The translations under genes were made by a program, and so were the position numbers. Shown here piece after piece: positions 13,512 to 20,933 of a stretch of 20,933 nucleotides of DNA. How positions within the stretch are numbered: position 1 is the stretch's first letter; each line of letters begins with the position of its first letter. This DNA is from Lachnospiraceae bacterium. Lineage in GTDB: Bacteria > Bacillota > Clostridia > Lachnospirales > Lachnospiraceae. The notes under the pieces are model-generated. The model did no database searches. It was not told where the DNA came from and saw nothing but the letters and a program-made list of their open reading frames with translations. The stretch lies in NCBI GenBank assembly GCA_009774145.1, contig VSND01000074.1, positions 1 through 20,933 on the forward strand, given 5' to 3'.

Positions 13512-14899
13512 CACAGCGGCTTTAAACCTTGATAAGCAAAACAGGATCTTAAAAAAGCATGAGGAACCTGCAGATTGGAATAATAAAACAGATGCGGAAA
13601 CCCCGCATATAAAGTATTTGTTCCATGCACACAGTCCCACTCCCGCCGGCCGGCCGGCTTTCTGGCATGAAAGCTCTCTCCGCAGCTTTCGCTGTCCCAG
13701 TAGTGAAACTCATGGCCCCGGATCTGCGTACCTGCCTTACCCAGAAGCTGGTCTTCTTCTGCCGTCAGTGTGACATAACCAAAACGCGAAAGCTTCTCTG
13801 TCCGGTATGCCTTCGCATCCAGAACGCCTGCCATGGGATAAAATCTGCCGTCCGTATCCTCCAGTTTCCGGTGCAGATACAGAAATCCTCCGCATTCTGC
13901 AATACAGGGCATGCCGTCTGCAACCGCCTTTCGGACAGACGCTCTCATGGAACGGTTGCTGCCGAGCTCCTTTGCATGAAGCTCCGGATAGCCGCCGCTT
14001 AAAATCAGCCCGGACACGGCTTCCGGCAGACGCCCGTCCCGCAGGGGAGAGAATGGTACCAGCTTTGCCCCCATCTCTTCCAGAAGCTCCAGATTGTCCA
14101 GATAGGTAAAGCAGAATGCATCATCCTCTGCCACCGCAATGCGGATTTTATCCGGAAATGACAGCGCCTGGATCTCTTTCCGGATATCAGATTTCCCTGC
14201 GGTTCTGTATTCTGCCGTTTTTATCTCTGAAATCATGCCGTCCAGATCCAGCGTCTCTTCCAGCTTTTCAGCAAGATCGTTCAGTTTTTTCTGCAGCGCG
14301 CGGATCTCTCCCGGCAGCACCAGCCCCAGGTGACGGCTGTCCAGAGACAGATTTTCCATCTTCGGCACATAACCGAACACCCGGATCTGCAGTTCCTGTT
14401 CGATCAGCATGCGCAGCTGACCATAAATCATGGGGGATATCTGGTTCAGAATCACGCCGCAGATATGACTGTCCTTTTGGTATTCCAGAAACCCTCTGAC
14501 CGTCGCAAGCACCGACAGACTGGCTCCCCTGCAGTTGACAATCAGGATTGCCGGAAGATCCAGCGTACGAGCCACATCATAAGTGCTCCCTTCGGTCCGT
14601 ATTCCCCCAAGGCCGTCATAATATCCCATCACGCCCTCCACGACTGCCAGATCAAAGCCTTCTGTATTCTTCTCATACAGATATCGGGTCGTGTCCGCAT
14701 CGGTAAAAAAGGTATCCAGATTCCGGGATTTCGTTCCGATGACTTTCCCATGAAACATGGGATCGATATAGTCCGGACCGCATTTAAAGGACACGATTTT
14801 TTGTCCCCGGTTTACAAGCGCCTGCAGAATTCCGCAGGTGATGAGCGTCTTGCCGCTCCCGCTGGCAGGAGCCGTCAAAAGGATTCCCGGTGTCCTCAT
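13511..14899 (-). CDS. cbiA: Cobyrinate a,c-diamide synthase
   Basis: ATP- and glutamine-dependent amidation of carboxylates a and c of cobyrinate. The 462-aa product has two domains. The N-terminal ATP-binding domain has P-loop APASGSGKT (10-18), then FKCGPDYIDPMFH (38-50) and EGVMGYYDG (88-96). The C-terminal class I-type glutamine amidotransferase domain has nucleophile Cys336 in CIAECGGFLYL and His396 in RGHEFHYWDS. The open frame runs far upstream, but the ATG at 14899 begins the conserved MRTPGILLTAPASGSGKT and overlaps the stop of the CbiJ-E-T gene by 4 bases (ATGA). The sister enzyme CbiP, which amidates the remaining carboxylates, is not in the window. Confidence 0.97.
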   Translation of the reverse strand: MRTPGILLTAPASGSGKTLITCGILQALVNRGQKIVSFKCGPDYIDPMFHGKVIGTKSRNLDTFFTDADTTRYLYEKNTEGFDLAVVEGVMGYYDGLGGIRTEGSTYDVARTLDLPAILIVNCRGASLSVLATVRGFLEYQKDSHICGVILNQISPMIYGQLRMLIEQELQIRVFGYVPKMENLSLDSRHLGLVLPGEIRALQKKLNDLAEKLEETLDLDGMISEIKTAEYRTAGKSDIRKEIQALSFPDKIRIAVAEDDAFCFTYLDNLELLEEMGAKLVPFSPLRDGRLPEAVSGLILSGGYPELHAKELGSNRSMRASVRKAVADGMPCIAECGGFLYLHRKLEDTDGRFYPMAGVLDAKAYRTEKLSRFGYVTLTAEEDQLLGKAGTQIRGHEFHYWDSESCGESFHARKPAGRREWDCVHGTNTLYAGFPHLFYYSNLQVPHAFLRSCFAYQGLKPL

Positions 14900-16932
14900 G
14901 CTCTCCCTCCCCGACAGGTCACAATATAGACGGGATTCTGCCCCGTCATCAGGTGATACGGCCCAAGTCCCTTTGCTTTTGCAATGCTCACCGACAGGAT
15001 CTCCTCCTCTGTCACCGGAAGCGTCTTCAGACAGTCCATGACTTCCCCGATGGTCTCCAGCGTCACCGTATTGATGACCATACGAATCCGGGGATTTTTC
15101 TTCAGAAGACATTCCATGATCTCCTTCAGATTTCCGGCAGAGCCTCCGATAAATGCGTGGCTCGGAGCCGGAAGCTCTTCCATGGCTTCCGGCGCCAGTC
15201 CGTGGATCACTTCCACATTCGGCGTTCCAAAGCGCCGCCTGTTCTCTTCGATGAGACTGCATGCTTCTTCTTTTCGCTCAATGGCATAAACTCTGCCGTC
15301 CATGACCTGCAGCGCCAGCTCGACCGATACGGAACCGGTGCCCGCTCCCACGTCATAGACCACCGCATCCCGGGTCAGATGCAGTTTTGCCACGGAAAGG
15401 CTTCGGATCTCGCTTTTCGTCATGGGGGCTTTTCCGCGCAGAAACTCTTCGTCGTCCACACAGGCGCGCACGCCGCTGAAATGCTCCGGGTTTTCCATAA
15501 GAGCCACACAGAGTCCGTCATAACTTCCGTTTTCCAGTTCCTCCGGCTTTCCAGAAGTGATCTTTTCTTCCGGGTATCCAAGCCGTTCCCCGATGTGAAG
15601 ACGCACATGGGAGAGACCATATTCCTGCAGTTCTCTGCAAAGATCGCCTACGCTTTTCGCTCCGCCCAATATGGTAAAGGTCTTCTCATGGGACCGGACC
15701 GCCCCCACCAGATTGGTCTTCCTGCCATGAGCGCTTTTCAGACATACATCCTCCCATGCCAGATGCAGCTTCCCGCAGAAATACGCCGCAGAAGAAATGC
15801 CGCAAATACTCCGAATCTCACAGTTACCGTCTGCCAGCGCCTCATACAGCCGTTTCGCTCCGCTGTAAAAACCGATGTCGCCGGACAGAAGCACTGCGAC
15901 TCTGGTATATTCCGGATGGGTCCGGATGTAATCTGCGATTCTCTTTGCATCGTAGTCTTCGTAAAAAGGCCGGTTTGCATGGCCCGCCGCTTCCAGCATC
16001 CTTCCGGCTCCGATGAGCAGGTCTGCTTCTTTCACTGCTTCTGTCGCCTCCACCGTCATGCCGGACCGAGTGCCCATACCGATACCGATGAGTGTTATGA
16101 TATGTTTTCCGGCTCCTGCATCCTGTCTGTCATGAGCCGTCTCTTCCGGATCCTTCTGCGTCTCTTCTCCATTCTTCCAAAATCGTTCCTTCAGGAGCTC
16201 CATGACTTCTTCATAAGAATATCCCTCCTGCTCCGGCGGCCTTCCCACCAGGACCACCCTGGCTCCGGCCCTTGACGCAGCCCGGATCTTTTCTTCAAAC
16301 CCGCCGGCTTTCCCGGTCTCTTTCGTAACCAGATATCTGCAGTCAAACTGACGGAGCATGGCCGCATTCAGTTCCTCGCTGAAAGGCCCCTGCATACAGA
16401 TCAGATTCCTCCCCCGAAATCCCAGCTTCTCACACGCCTGCGCCACCTCTCCAGTAGAGAGCACACGGGCAAAGACGCGTTTTTCACAGTCCGGAATCAC
16501 GGTATACTTTGCCAGCTCCTTGCTGCCGGTGGTCACCAGAATATTTCCTTCGGTTCCCGCCAGATAGTCAGCCGCCTCTTCCACGGAAGAAACCTGCACC
16601 ACATGTTCGAAATCGACCTTTTCGGATTCCCGGATCAGCCGGATATATGGAACTTTTGTATCCTGACATGCCAGTGACACATTCTGCGATACCACCGCCG
16701 CATACGGATGTGTGGCATCCACCACCAGACCGGCGCCTTCTCTCTGGATAAAACCGGCGATCTGTTCCCGGTCCATGCGTCCCGCATGCACCTTTAAATA
16801 TCTGTTTTCTGTCAAAAGCGTCTCGCCGTACTCTGTCGCCACACAGGCGGTCACCGGAATCTGCTTCCCGGACAGTTCTTCCGACAGCATCCTTCCTTCT
16901 GTCGTTCCGGCAAATATGATGACTGTACTCAT
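14896..16932 (-). CDS. cbiJ/cbiE/cbiT: Fused precorrin reductase CbiJ, methyltransferase CbiE and decarboxylating CbiT
   Basis: Single 678-aa protein made of three cobalamin enzymes. Residues 1-252 are a CbiJ/CobK reductase (IIFAGTTEGR 5-14, DATHPYA 72-78, ILVTTGSKEL 131-140), which reduces cobalt-precorrin-6A. A charged linker (253-276) follows. Residues 277-480 are CbiE (LIGIGMG 281-287, DLLIGAGRML 304-313, LLSGDIGFYSG 348-358), the C5 methyltransferase. Residues 490-675 are CbiT (MTKSEIRSLSVAKL 504-517, SAM motif DVGAGTGSVSVE 527-538), which methylates C15 and decarboxylates the C12 side chain. These are consecutive steps. A GGAGG lies 9 bases before the ATG, 4 bases after the cbiG stop. 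No frameshift is seen. The CbiE-CbiT fusion is common; adding CbiJ in front is less so. Confidence 0.95.
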   Translation of the reverse strand: MSTVIIFAGTTEGRMLSEELSGKQIPVTACVATEYGETLLTENRYLKVHAGRMDREQIAGFIQREGAGLVVDATHPYAAVVSQNVSLACQDTKVPYIRLIRESEKVDFEHVVQVSSVEEAADYLAGTEGNILVTTGSKELAKYTVIPDCEKRVFARVLSTGEVAQACEKLGFRGRNLICMQGPFSEELNAAMLRQFDCRYLVTKETGKAGGFEEKIRAASRAGARVVLVGRPPEQEGYSYEEVMELLKERFWKNGEETQKDPEETAHDRQDAGAGKHIITLIGIGMGTRSGMTVEATEAVKEADLLIGAGRMLEAAGHANRPFYEDYDAKRIADYIRTHPEYTRVAVLLSGDIGFYSGAKRLYEALADGNCEIRSICGISSAAYFCGKLHLAWEDVCLKSAHGRKTNLVGAVRSHEKTFTILGGAKSVGDLCRELQEYGLSHVRLHIGERLGYPEEKITSGKPEELENGSYDGLCVALMENPEHFSGVRACVDDEEFLRGKAPMTKSEIRSLSVAKLHLTRDAVVYDVGAGTGSVSVELALQVMDGRVYAIERKEEACSLIEENRRRFGTPNVEVIHGLAPEAMEELPAPSHAFIGGSAGNLKEIMECLLKKNPRIRMVINTVTLETIGEVMDCLKTLPVTEEEILSVSIAKAKGLGPYHLMTGQNPVYIVTCRGGRA

Positions 16933-16936
16933 CTTC

Positions 16937-17986
16937 TCAATCCTCCATACAGACCGTATAATCCATAACGGCAGCCGCCACCGTTACCCCTTCCCGTGCC
17001 GTCTTCGGAATCAGCAGCCGCTTTGTGCGGGCGCCCAGAAGCGCTGCCCGCTCACACACATTTCCGACTCCTGTGACAGACTTTACAAACTCCGACTCTG
17101 CAAATCCATCCTCGGATTTCACCTGTTCCAGTTCTGCAGACGTACAGGTTATAAAAGGAACTTTCAGGTATTCTGCCAGTGCAAGAATTCCTCTTTCTTC
17201 TTTTTTCAGGTCAATGGAAACAATCCGGCATACACTCTCCGGATAGATGCGGTGTTCTTTCAGTACCTGCAGAACGACATTCCTGAGATGCGTCTTTTCC
17301 GTATCCTTTTTGCAGCCGATACCCAGCACCGTGATCCGCGGCACCAGATGAAGGGTATGGGCAAAGGGCTGCACCGCCCGGACATCAACGGCAAATCCTG
17401 CAAGGGGAACTCCTTCTCTGTCCAGTTCCTCCGGCACCGGACCAAATACCGGCCAGGCGCTTCGCATCCCCACACGCCTTCCCGCCACCAGCTCTGCCGC
17501 AATCTCTCTGGCATATGCCATGGAATCCATAAAAAGCCCCCGCCTCGCCGCAAAGACATCCACTGCAAATTTTCCATGCAGATCCGTAGCCGTGGTGATC
17601 ACAGGATCCGCACCCAGAATCCCGGCTGCCAGACGCGTCATGGCATTGGCTCCCCCAATATGTCCGGACAGCAGGGAGATCACATGCTTCCCCTGCTCAT
17701 CCGCCACAAGAACCGCCGGATCCGTCTTCTTGCTCTGCACAAACGCTGCAATACTCCGGACTGCAATTCCCGCTGCACCGATAAAGATCAGTGCATCCGC
17801 TTCTGCAAACTGTTTTTTCGTCCACTCTTTCAGCGATGCAGCAAGTACCTGTACGCCTTCCAACAAAACTGCGTCCTTTTTCTTCACCCATGCCTCACAG
17901 CATATTCCCTGCCTGGACAGTCCCTCTGTCAGTCTCTGCGCAAGCACTGCTCCATGATCCGTAAAGCTGATAATCTCCGCTTTCAT
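16937..17986 (-). CDS. cbiG: Cobalt-precorrin-5A hydrolase
   Basis: Opens the lactone ring of cobalt-precorrin-5A and releases acetaldehyde in the anaerobic pathway. The 349-aa product has the N-terminal and middle CbiG regions with LIFIGAAGIAVRSIA (66-80) and VISLLSGHIGGANAMTR (102-118). The C-terminal CbiG/CobE domain begins ITVLGIGCKKDTEKTHL (218-234) and includes VKSVTGVGNVCERAAL. A TTG sits directly before the ATG, but GGAGG is 7 bases from the ATG at 17986, which is the better start. It follows cbiD after a 90-base gap that contains a short tandem repeat, and precedes the CbiJ-E-T gene by 4 bases. Confidence 0.96.
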   Translation of the reverse strand: MKAEIISFTDHGAVLAQRLTEGLSRQGICCEAWVKKKDAVLLEGVQVLAASLKEWTKKQFAEADALIFIGAAGIAVRSIAAFVQSKKTDPAVLVADEQGKHVISLLSGHIGGANAMTRLAAGILGADPVITTATDLHGKFAVDVFAARRGLFMDSMAYAREIAAELVAGRRVGMRSAWPVFGPVPEELDREGVPLAGFAVDVRAVQPFAHTLHLVPRITVLGIGCKKDTEKTHLRNVVLQVLKEHRIYPESVCRIVSIDLKKEERGILALAEYLKVPFITCTSAELEQVKSEDGFAESEFVKSVTGVGNVCERAALLGARTKRLLIPKTAREGVTVAAAVMDYTVCMED

Positions 17987-18019
17987 CAAAGCCCTCCGCT
18001 TTTCGATATCCTCATGAAA

Positions 18020-18060
18020 TCTTCCTTTCAGACATCTTCCTTTCAGACATCTGCCTTTCC
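18020..18060. repeat. Tandem repeat of a 15-bp unit between cbiD and cbiG
   Basis: Two exact copies of TCTTCCTTTCAGACA (18020-18034, 18035-18049) and a partial third copy with one change (18050-18060). On the transcribed - strand each copy contains GAAAGGAAGA or a similar purine-rich run, so the message has repeated ribosome-site-like segments 35-70 bases before cbiG. It looks like replication slippage; a regulatory effect is possible but unproven. Confidence 0.85.
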
Positions 18061-18076
18061 ATTATTTTCCGTCGCT

Positions 18077-19276
18077 TTATTGTTTCCGGTTCCTCCAGTC
18101 TGCAATTTTCCCTGCCAGCTTCTGCGCATCTTTCGTCTGCCCCAGAATACCGTATACTTTGGAAAAGGTAACGATTCCCGGTTCCAGGCGGCCCTGCACC
18201 CGATGATTCACATGGAATTCCATCCGTTCCATCAGCCGCTCCATGACCGGTTCCATCAGGTCTGCCTTCTCAAGACAGCTCAGTGCATCGTCGGTTGTCA
18301 CGCTTTCCATCATCCGGGAAAGCAGCGAAACCGGCGCCCCCAGAAGCGCGGCATGAACGGTCAGAAGCTCCATTCTGGCATCTGCGTTATGAGAATGGGT
18401 ATTCATGATCCCGCCTGCCAGTTTCACAAACTTCCCGATATGCCCCACCAGCAGCACGCCTTTTGCCTTGAATTCCACCGCGGCATCCAGCGCTTCTCCC
18501 ACAAAATTGCTGCATTTTACCGCATCCTCCAGACAGAGTCCGTGTCCGTATTCTTCCAGAAAATCAATGCCGTAATTTCCCGGCACCATCAGCAGATACT
18601 CCATCCCGTTCGCCAGCTTCTGCCGGATCTCCACCCGGATCGTATCGATCAGAGCCTGTTCACTCATGGGTTCTACTATCCCGCTGGTGCCAAGAACCGA
18701 GATCCCGCCTACGATCCCCAGCCGTGGATTGAAGGTCTTCTCTGCCAGAGCTTCTCCTTCCGGAATGGAGATGAGCACCTGAAGGCTGCCGGTATACCCG
18801 AACTGCGCACAGATTTCCAGCACATTTTCCCGGATCATCTGACGGGGCACCCGATTGATTGCGGCCGCCCCAACCGGCTGTTCCAGCCCCGGCTTCGTGA
18901 TCCTGCCGACCCCTCTGCCGCCGTCAATGCGGATACGATGGTGCATGTTACCCTCTGCACTCAGCTCTTCCCGCCGCATCTCTTCTGCCGCATCTTTGCT
19001 AAACGACACTTCTGCGTAAATCCGGATCCCGCCGGTTACATCCGGATCATCACCGCCGTCCTTCTGGACCGCGCAGCTCACCGACTCCTGCCCTCTTATC
19101 GTATCCAGCACCTCAAGATGCAGCGGAATCTGTTTCGGAGTCATCAGATCCACATATGATATCCCGCTCCCGGACAACAGCATAAACGCCGCGGCCTTCG
19201 CTGCCGCCGCCGCACAGGAACCCGTGGTATACCCATATCTTAATTTTTTATGATTTTTATAGATAAACTGTTCCAT
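18077..19276 (-). CDS. cbiD: Cobalt-precorrin-5B C1-methyltransferase
   Basis: SAM-dependent methylation at C1 of cobalt-precorrin-5B in the anaerobic pathway. The 399-aa length is normal. The N-terminal signature LRYGYTTGSCAAAAAKAA is at 12-29, with AVQKDGGDDPDVTGG at about 69-83, GGISVLGTSGIVEPMS at about 190-205, VLLVGHIGKFVKLAGGIMNTHS at about 273-294, and DGGRGVGRITKPGL between them. It starts 2 bases after the cobT stop; the ribosome site (CAGG, about 7 bases away) is weak, so translation may depend on coupling to cobT. The gap to cbiG is the second longest within the operon. Confidence 0.97.
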   Translation of the reverse strand: MEQFIYKNHKKLRYGYTTGSCAAAAAKAAAFMLLSGSGISYVDLMTPKQIPLHLEVLDTIRGQESVSCAVQKDGGDDPDVTGGIRIYAEVSFSKDAAEEMRREELSAEGNMHHRIRIDGGRGVGRITKPGLEQPVGAAAINRVPRQMIRENVLEICAQFGYTGSLQVLISIPEGEALAEKTFNPRLGIVGGISVLGTSGIVEPMSEQALIDTIRVEIRQKLANGMEYLLMVPGNYGIDFLEEYGHGLCLEDAVKCSNFVGEALDAAVEFKAKGVLLVGHIGKFVKLAGGIMNTHSHNADARMELLTVHAALLGAPVSLLSRMMESVTTDDALSCLEKADLMEPVMERLMERMEFHVNHRVQGRLEPGIVTFSKVYGILGQTKDAQKLAGKIADWRNRKQ

Positions 19277-19278
19277 CT

Positions 19279-20340
19279 CTAAACCTGATGCGTATACGCC
19301 TCTACGTTTCCTCCATCCCAGGTCGCCAGGTGATAATACACATTTACCGCCTGGTCAATCATGGACAGCGCCATAATTGCTCCGGTCCCTTCCCCCAGAT
19401 GCATGCCGGCCTGAAGGGGAGCCGACATGCCAAGACGCTCCACCACCAGCCGGGATGCCGGTTCTGCCGAACAGTGGGTACAGACCATATATTCTTTCGC
19501 AGTCCTGCAGAGCATTCCCGCCAGATATGCGGAGATCGCCGAGATAAATCCGTCGATCAGAATCGGCATCCGACAATATGCCGCCCCCAGATAACATCCC
19601 ACCATGCCCGCAATATCCAGTCCTCCGACTTTTGCGATGACGTCAACGGCATCCTCTTTATCCGGCTGATTGATCTGGATTGCTTTTTGAATCGCATGAA
19701 TCTTCCGTTCCAGTCCCTCTGTGGACAGTCCGGCTCCCCGTCCGGTCACCGTCTCCACATCCTGTTCAAAAAGAACTGCTGCGCAGGCTGAACTGGTTGT
19801 GGTATTTCCAATACCCATTTCTCCGGTTACAATCAGATTGTATCCCTCTTCTCTGAGTCCGCAGACTACATCCGCACCGGTCAGAATCGCCTTTATACAT
19901 TCCTCCTGGGACATGGCAGGGCCTTTTGCAATATTTCCGGTACCGTGCCGCACGACCCGGTTTTGAATCTTCGGATGCCTGCCGTCCGTCAGGGCGCCGA
20001 TGTTTACCGGAATCAGCTCACAGCCTGCCAGATTACACATTACACATGCCGTCGACAACCGGTCCCCCATATTTTCCAGAACCTGTATGGTTACCGAGCT
20101 GTCGGTCTGCGTTACCCCTTCTTCGACCACGCCGTTGTCGGCTCCCATGATCACCACTGCCCGTCTGTCCGGATGGGGGTGCGGCGTCCCATAGATGCCC
20201 GCGATCTGTACAAGCACTTCCTCCAGCCATCCAAGCCCCCGAAGCGGCTTGCACAGCGAATCCCAGCACTTCCAGGCTTCCTCCATGGCCTGCCGGTCCA
20301 CAGGCCTGATTCCGTTTATCATATCTTCCAGATTTTTCAT
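19279..20340 (-). CDS. cobT: Nicotinate-nucleotide:dimethylbenzimidazole phosphoribosyltransferase
   Basis: Transfers ribose phosphate from nicotinate mononucleotide to the lower-ligand base, giving alpha-ribazole phosphate. The 353-aa length is normal. Catalytic Glu317 is in HLGEGTGA (314-321), at the same position number as I recall for the Salmonella enzyme. Other family motifs are MGADNGVVEEGVTQ (65-78), VTGEMGIGNTTTSSA (171-185) and GRGAG (200-204). A TTG in frame 6 codons upstream is possible, but the ATG at 20340 has AGGAG 10 bases away and is preferred. It is the first cobalamin gene in the window. No dimethylbenzimidazole synthesis genes (bza) are nearby, so the base actually used is unknown. 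Confidence 0.97.
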   Translation of the reverse strand: MKNLEDMINGIRPVDRQAMEEAWKCWDSLCKPLRGLGWLEEVLVQIAGIYGTPHPHPDRRAVVIMGADNGVVEEGVTQTDSSVTIQVLENMGDRLSTACVMCNLAGCELIPVNIGALTDGRHPKIQNRVVRHGTGNIAKGPAMSQEECIKAILTGADVVCGLREEGYNLIVTGEMGIGNTTTSSACAAVLFEQDVETVTGRGAGLSTEGLERKIHAIQKAIQINQPDKEDAVDVIAKVGGLDIAGMVGCYLGAAYCRMPILIDGFISAISAYLAGMLCRTAKEYMVCTHCSAEPASRLVVERLGMSAPLQAGMHLGEGTGAIMALSMIDQAVNVYYHLATWDGGNVEAYTHQV

Positions 20341-20461
20341 GTTTCCTGGTCTCCTCAATCTGCTTTAAAATTCAAAACCATTTTCAATCCGAACGGAATG
20401 ATTCTCCTGTTTTTCTTCAGGATACTGTACCTCATAATTCCGATAAGGGAAAAATAAAAGC
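20341..20461 (-). other. Gap before cobT, no riboswitch recognised
   Basis: These 121 bases hold the cobT ribosome site and a weak 5-bp hairpin (TCCTG/CAGGA with an 8-base A-rich loop). I see no conserved B12-box sequence, no GCCACTG-type core, and no convincing sigma-A promoter. The operon may start further upstream or use a promoter that I cannot recognise. Confidence 0.4.
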
Positions 20462-20800
20462 TTACGACGTCTCAAAATTCACCCAGTCCCTGACCTTATG
20501 GCCGCAGCCGGCGCATTCCACGGAAATCGTGATCCAGTCAAAAGCATCCACATAATCTTCCTCTGCATATGTTTCCGGTTCATATGCGACAACCTCTTCC
20601 GCAAACTGCTCCGGGTCTTCCACTTCCATACCAATCTCCACCAGAAACAAATCCTTTTTGCATTCCGGGCAGCGGTACGGTTCCAGTTCTGAATCCGGCG
20701 CCTGTACTCCTTCATGACAGACATATCCGTTATATCCATGTCTGGACATGTCAAATACCAGCCGGCTGCCGCCGCACTTTCTGCACTTTGCCTGAATCAC
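20462..20800 (-). CDS. Small Cys-rich zinc-ribbon-like protein
   Basis: Protein of 112 aa with three CxxC pairs (Cys6/Cys9, Cys44/Cys47, Cys96/Cys99) and a single Cys28, likely binding one or two zinc ions. Between them is a very acidic stretch (about 55-86). I do not recognise a named family. The apparent start is GTG at 20800; its ribosome site is weak, and the frame stays open about 27 codons further upstream without an ATG, so the true start is uncertain. It lies 121 bases before cobT on the same strand, but nothing ties it to cobalamin synthesis. Confidence 0.65.
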   Translation of the reverse strand: MIQAKCRKCGGSRLVFDMSRHGYNGYVCHEGVQAPDSELEPYRCPECKKDLFLVEIGMEVEDPEQFAEEVVAYEPETYAEEDYVDAFDWITISVECAGCGHKVRDWVNFETS

Positions 20801-20895
20801 CAGGGCATATCCGTCTTTGTAACGCGTAACCCCCAGACATCCATTTTTTCTTAAGAAACTGGAGAGTAAAAAGTTTTAATAAAAAAGAATAACCC

Positions 20896-20915
20896 TTTTA
20901 TGGCATTTTATGGTA
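20896..20915. repeat. Two copies of a 10-bp unit at the window edge
   Basis: TTTTATGGCA and TTTTATGGTA are adjacent, differing at one base, in an A/T-rich intergenic stretch upstream of the zinc-ribbon-like gene. They could be a regulator site or chance in low-complexity DNA. Confidence 0.4.
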
Positions 20916-20933
20916 TCTTTAAGTTACCAATAC

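Noticed and set aside
14900..15262. In-frame upstream extension of cbiA
   Set aside because: These 121 codons overlap the CbiT domain in another frame and have low-complexity composition; the conserved CbiA N-terminus begins at the ATG at 14899.
14890..16275. A 461-codon + strand frame opposite the CbiJ-E-T gene
   Set aside because: Antisense to conserved enzyme domains, with no ribosome site and no recognisable motif.
18020..18060. CRISPR array
   Set aside because: The units are directly adjacent with no spacers, and no cas gene is present.
16712..19159. An 815-codon open frame on the + strand opposite cbiG and cbiD
   Set aside because: It runs antisense through two clearly recognised genes, has no ribosome site or domain pattern, and its protein is rich in His, Pro, Arg and Cys, as expected from an antisense shadow.
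20341..20461. Cobalamin riboswitch upstream of cobT
   Set aside because: Expected from context, but the gap is shorter than a full riboswitch and none of the conserved core sequences is visible.
20896..20915. Iteron-type replication origin
   Set aside because: Only two 10-bp copies, with no replication initiator gene nearby.

Overview
The window looks like a chromosomal segment of an anaerobic Gram-positive Clostridia, most likely a Lachnospiraceae-type gut bacterium. The reasons are AGGAGG-type ribosome binding sites, sigma-A-like promoters, the oxygen-independent (cbi) branch of cobalamin synthesis, and the protein families present (YbiT-type ABC-F protein, DUF4179-like anti-sigma factor, PerM/AI-2E exporter). 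This is recognition from memory, not a search. No transposase, integrase, phage gene, tRNA, rRNA or CRISPR array is visible.

Left part (1-9353): an ABC-F ATPase (+) converges through a shared bidirectional terminator on an ECF sigma factor/anti-sigma pair (-). Next comes galE with a small PTS IIB-like gene behind it (-), bounded by a good promoter and a terminator. galE is divergent from an unrecognised 173-aa gene that has a long, foldable leader. A HD phosphohydrolase and a PflA-like radical SAM protein form an overlapping pair (-). An AI-2E family transporter (+) and truA (-) follow.

Right part (9535-20340, all -): a cobalamin operon, in transcription order cobT, cbiD, cbiG, a cbiJ-cbiE-cbiT fusion, cbiA, cobU, cobS, a short second CobU-like gene, cobC-like phosphatase, cbiB, cobO. 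Most junctions overlap or are a few bases apart. Together they cover the middle of the corrin pathway (CbiD, CbiG, CbiJ, CbiE, CbiT), a,c-diamide formation (CbiA), adenosylation (CobO), aminopropanol attachment (CbiB) and nucleotide-loop assembly (CobU, CobS, CobT, CobC). Cobaltochelatase, CbiL, CbiC, CbiF, CbiH, CbiP and CobD are absent and must be encoded elsewhere if the strain makes B12 de novo. A small zinc-ribbon-like gene lies upstream of cobT at the right edge, and no B12 riboswitch is recognisable in the window.

Nothing amounts to a clear new system. The most checkable oddities are: two CobU-like proteins that have lost different motifs; a PTS IIB-like protein with Ser in place of the phosphorylated Cys; a structured leader with an overlapping upstream ORF before the 173-aa gene; an ABC-F protein with a degenerate second nucleotide site; and a CobC-like phosphatase with an RHS motif and an insertion.
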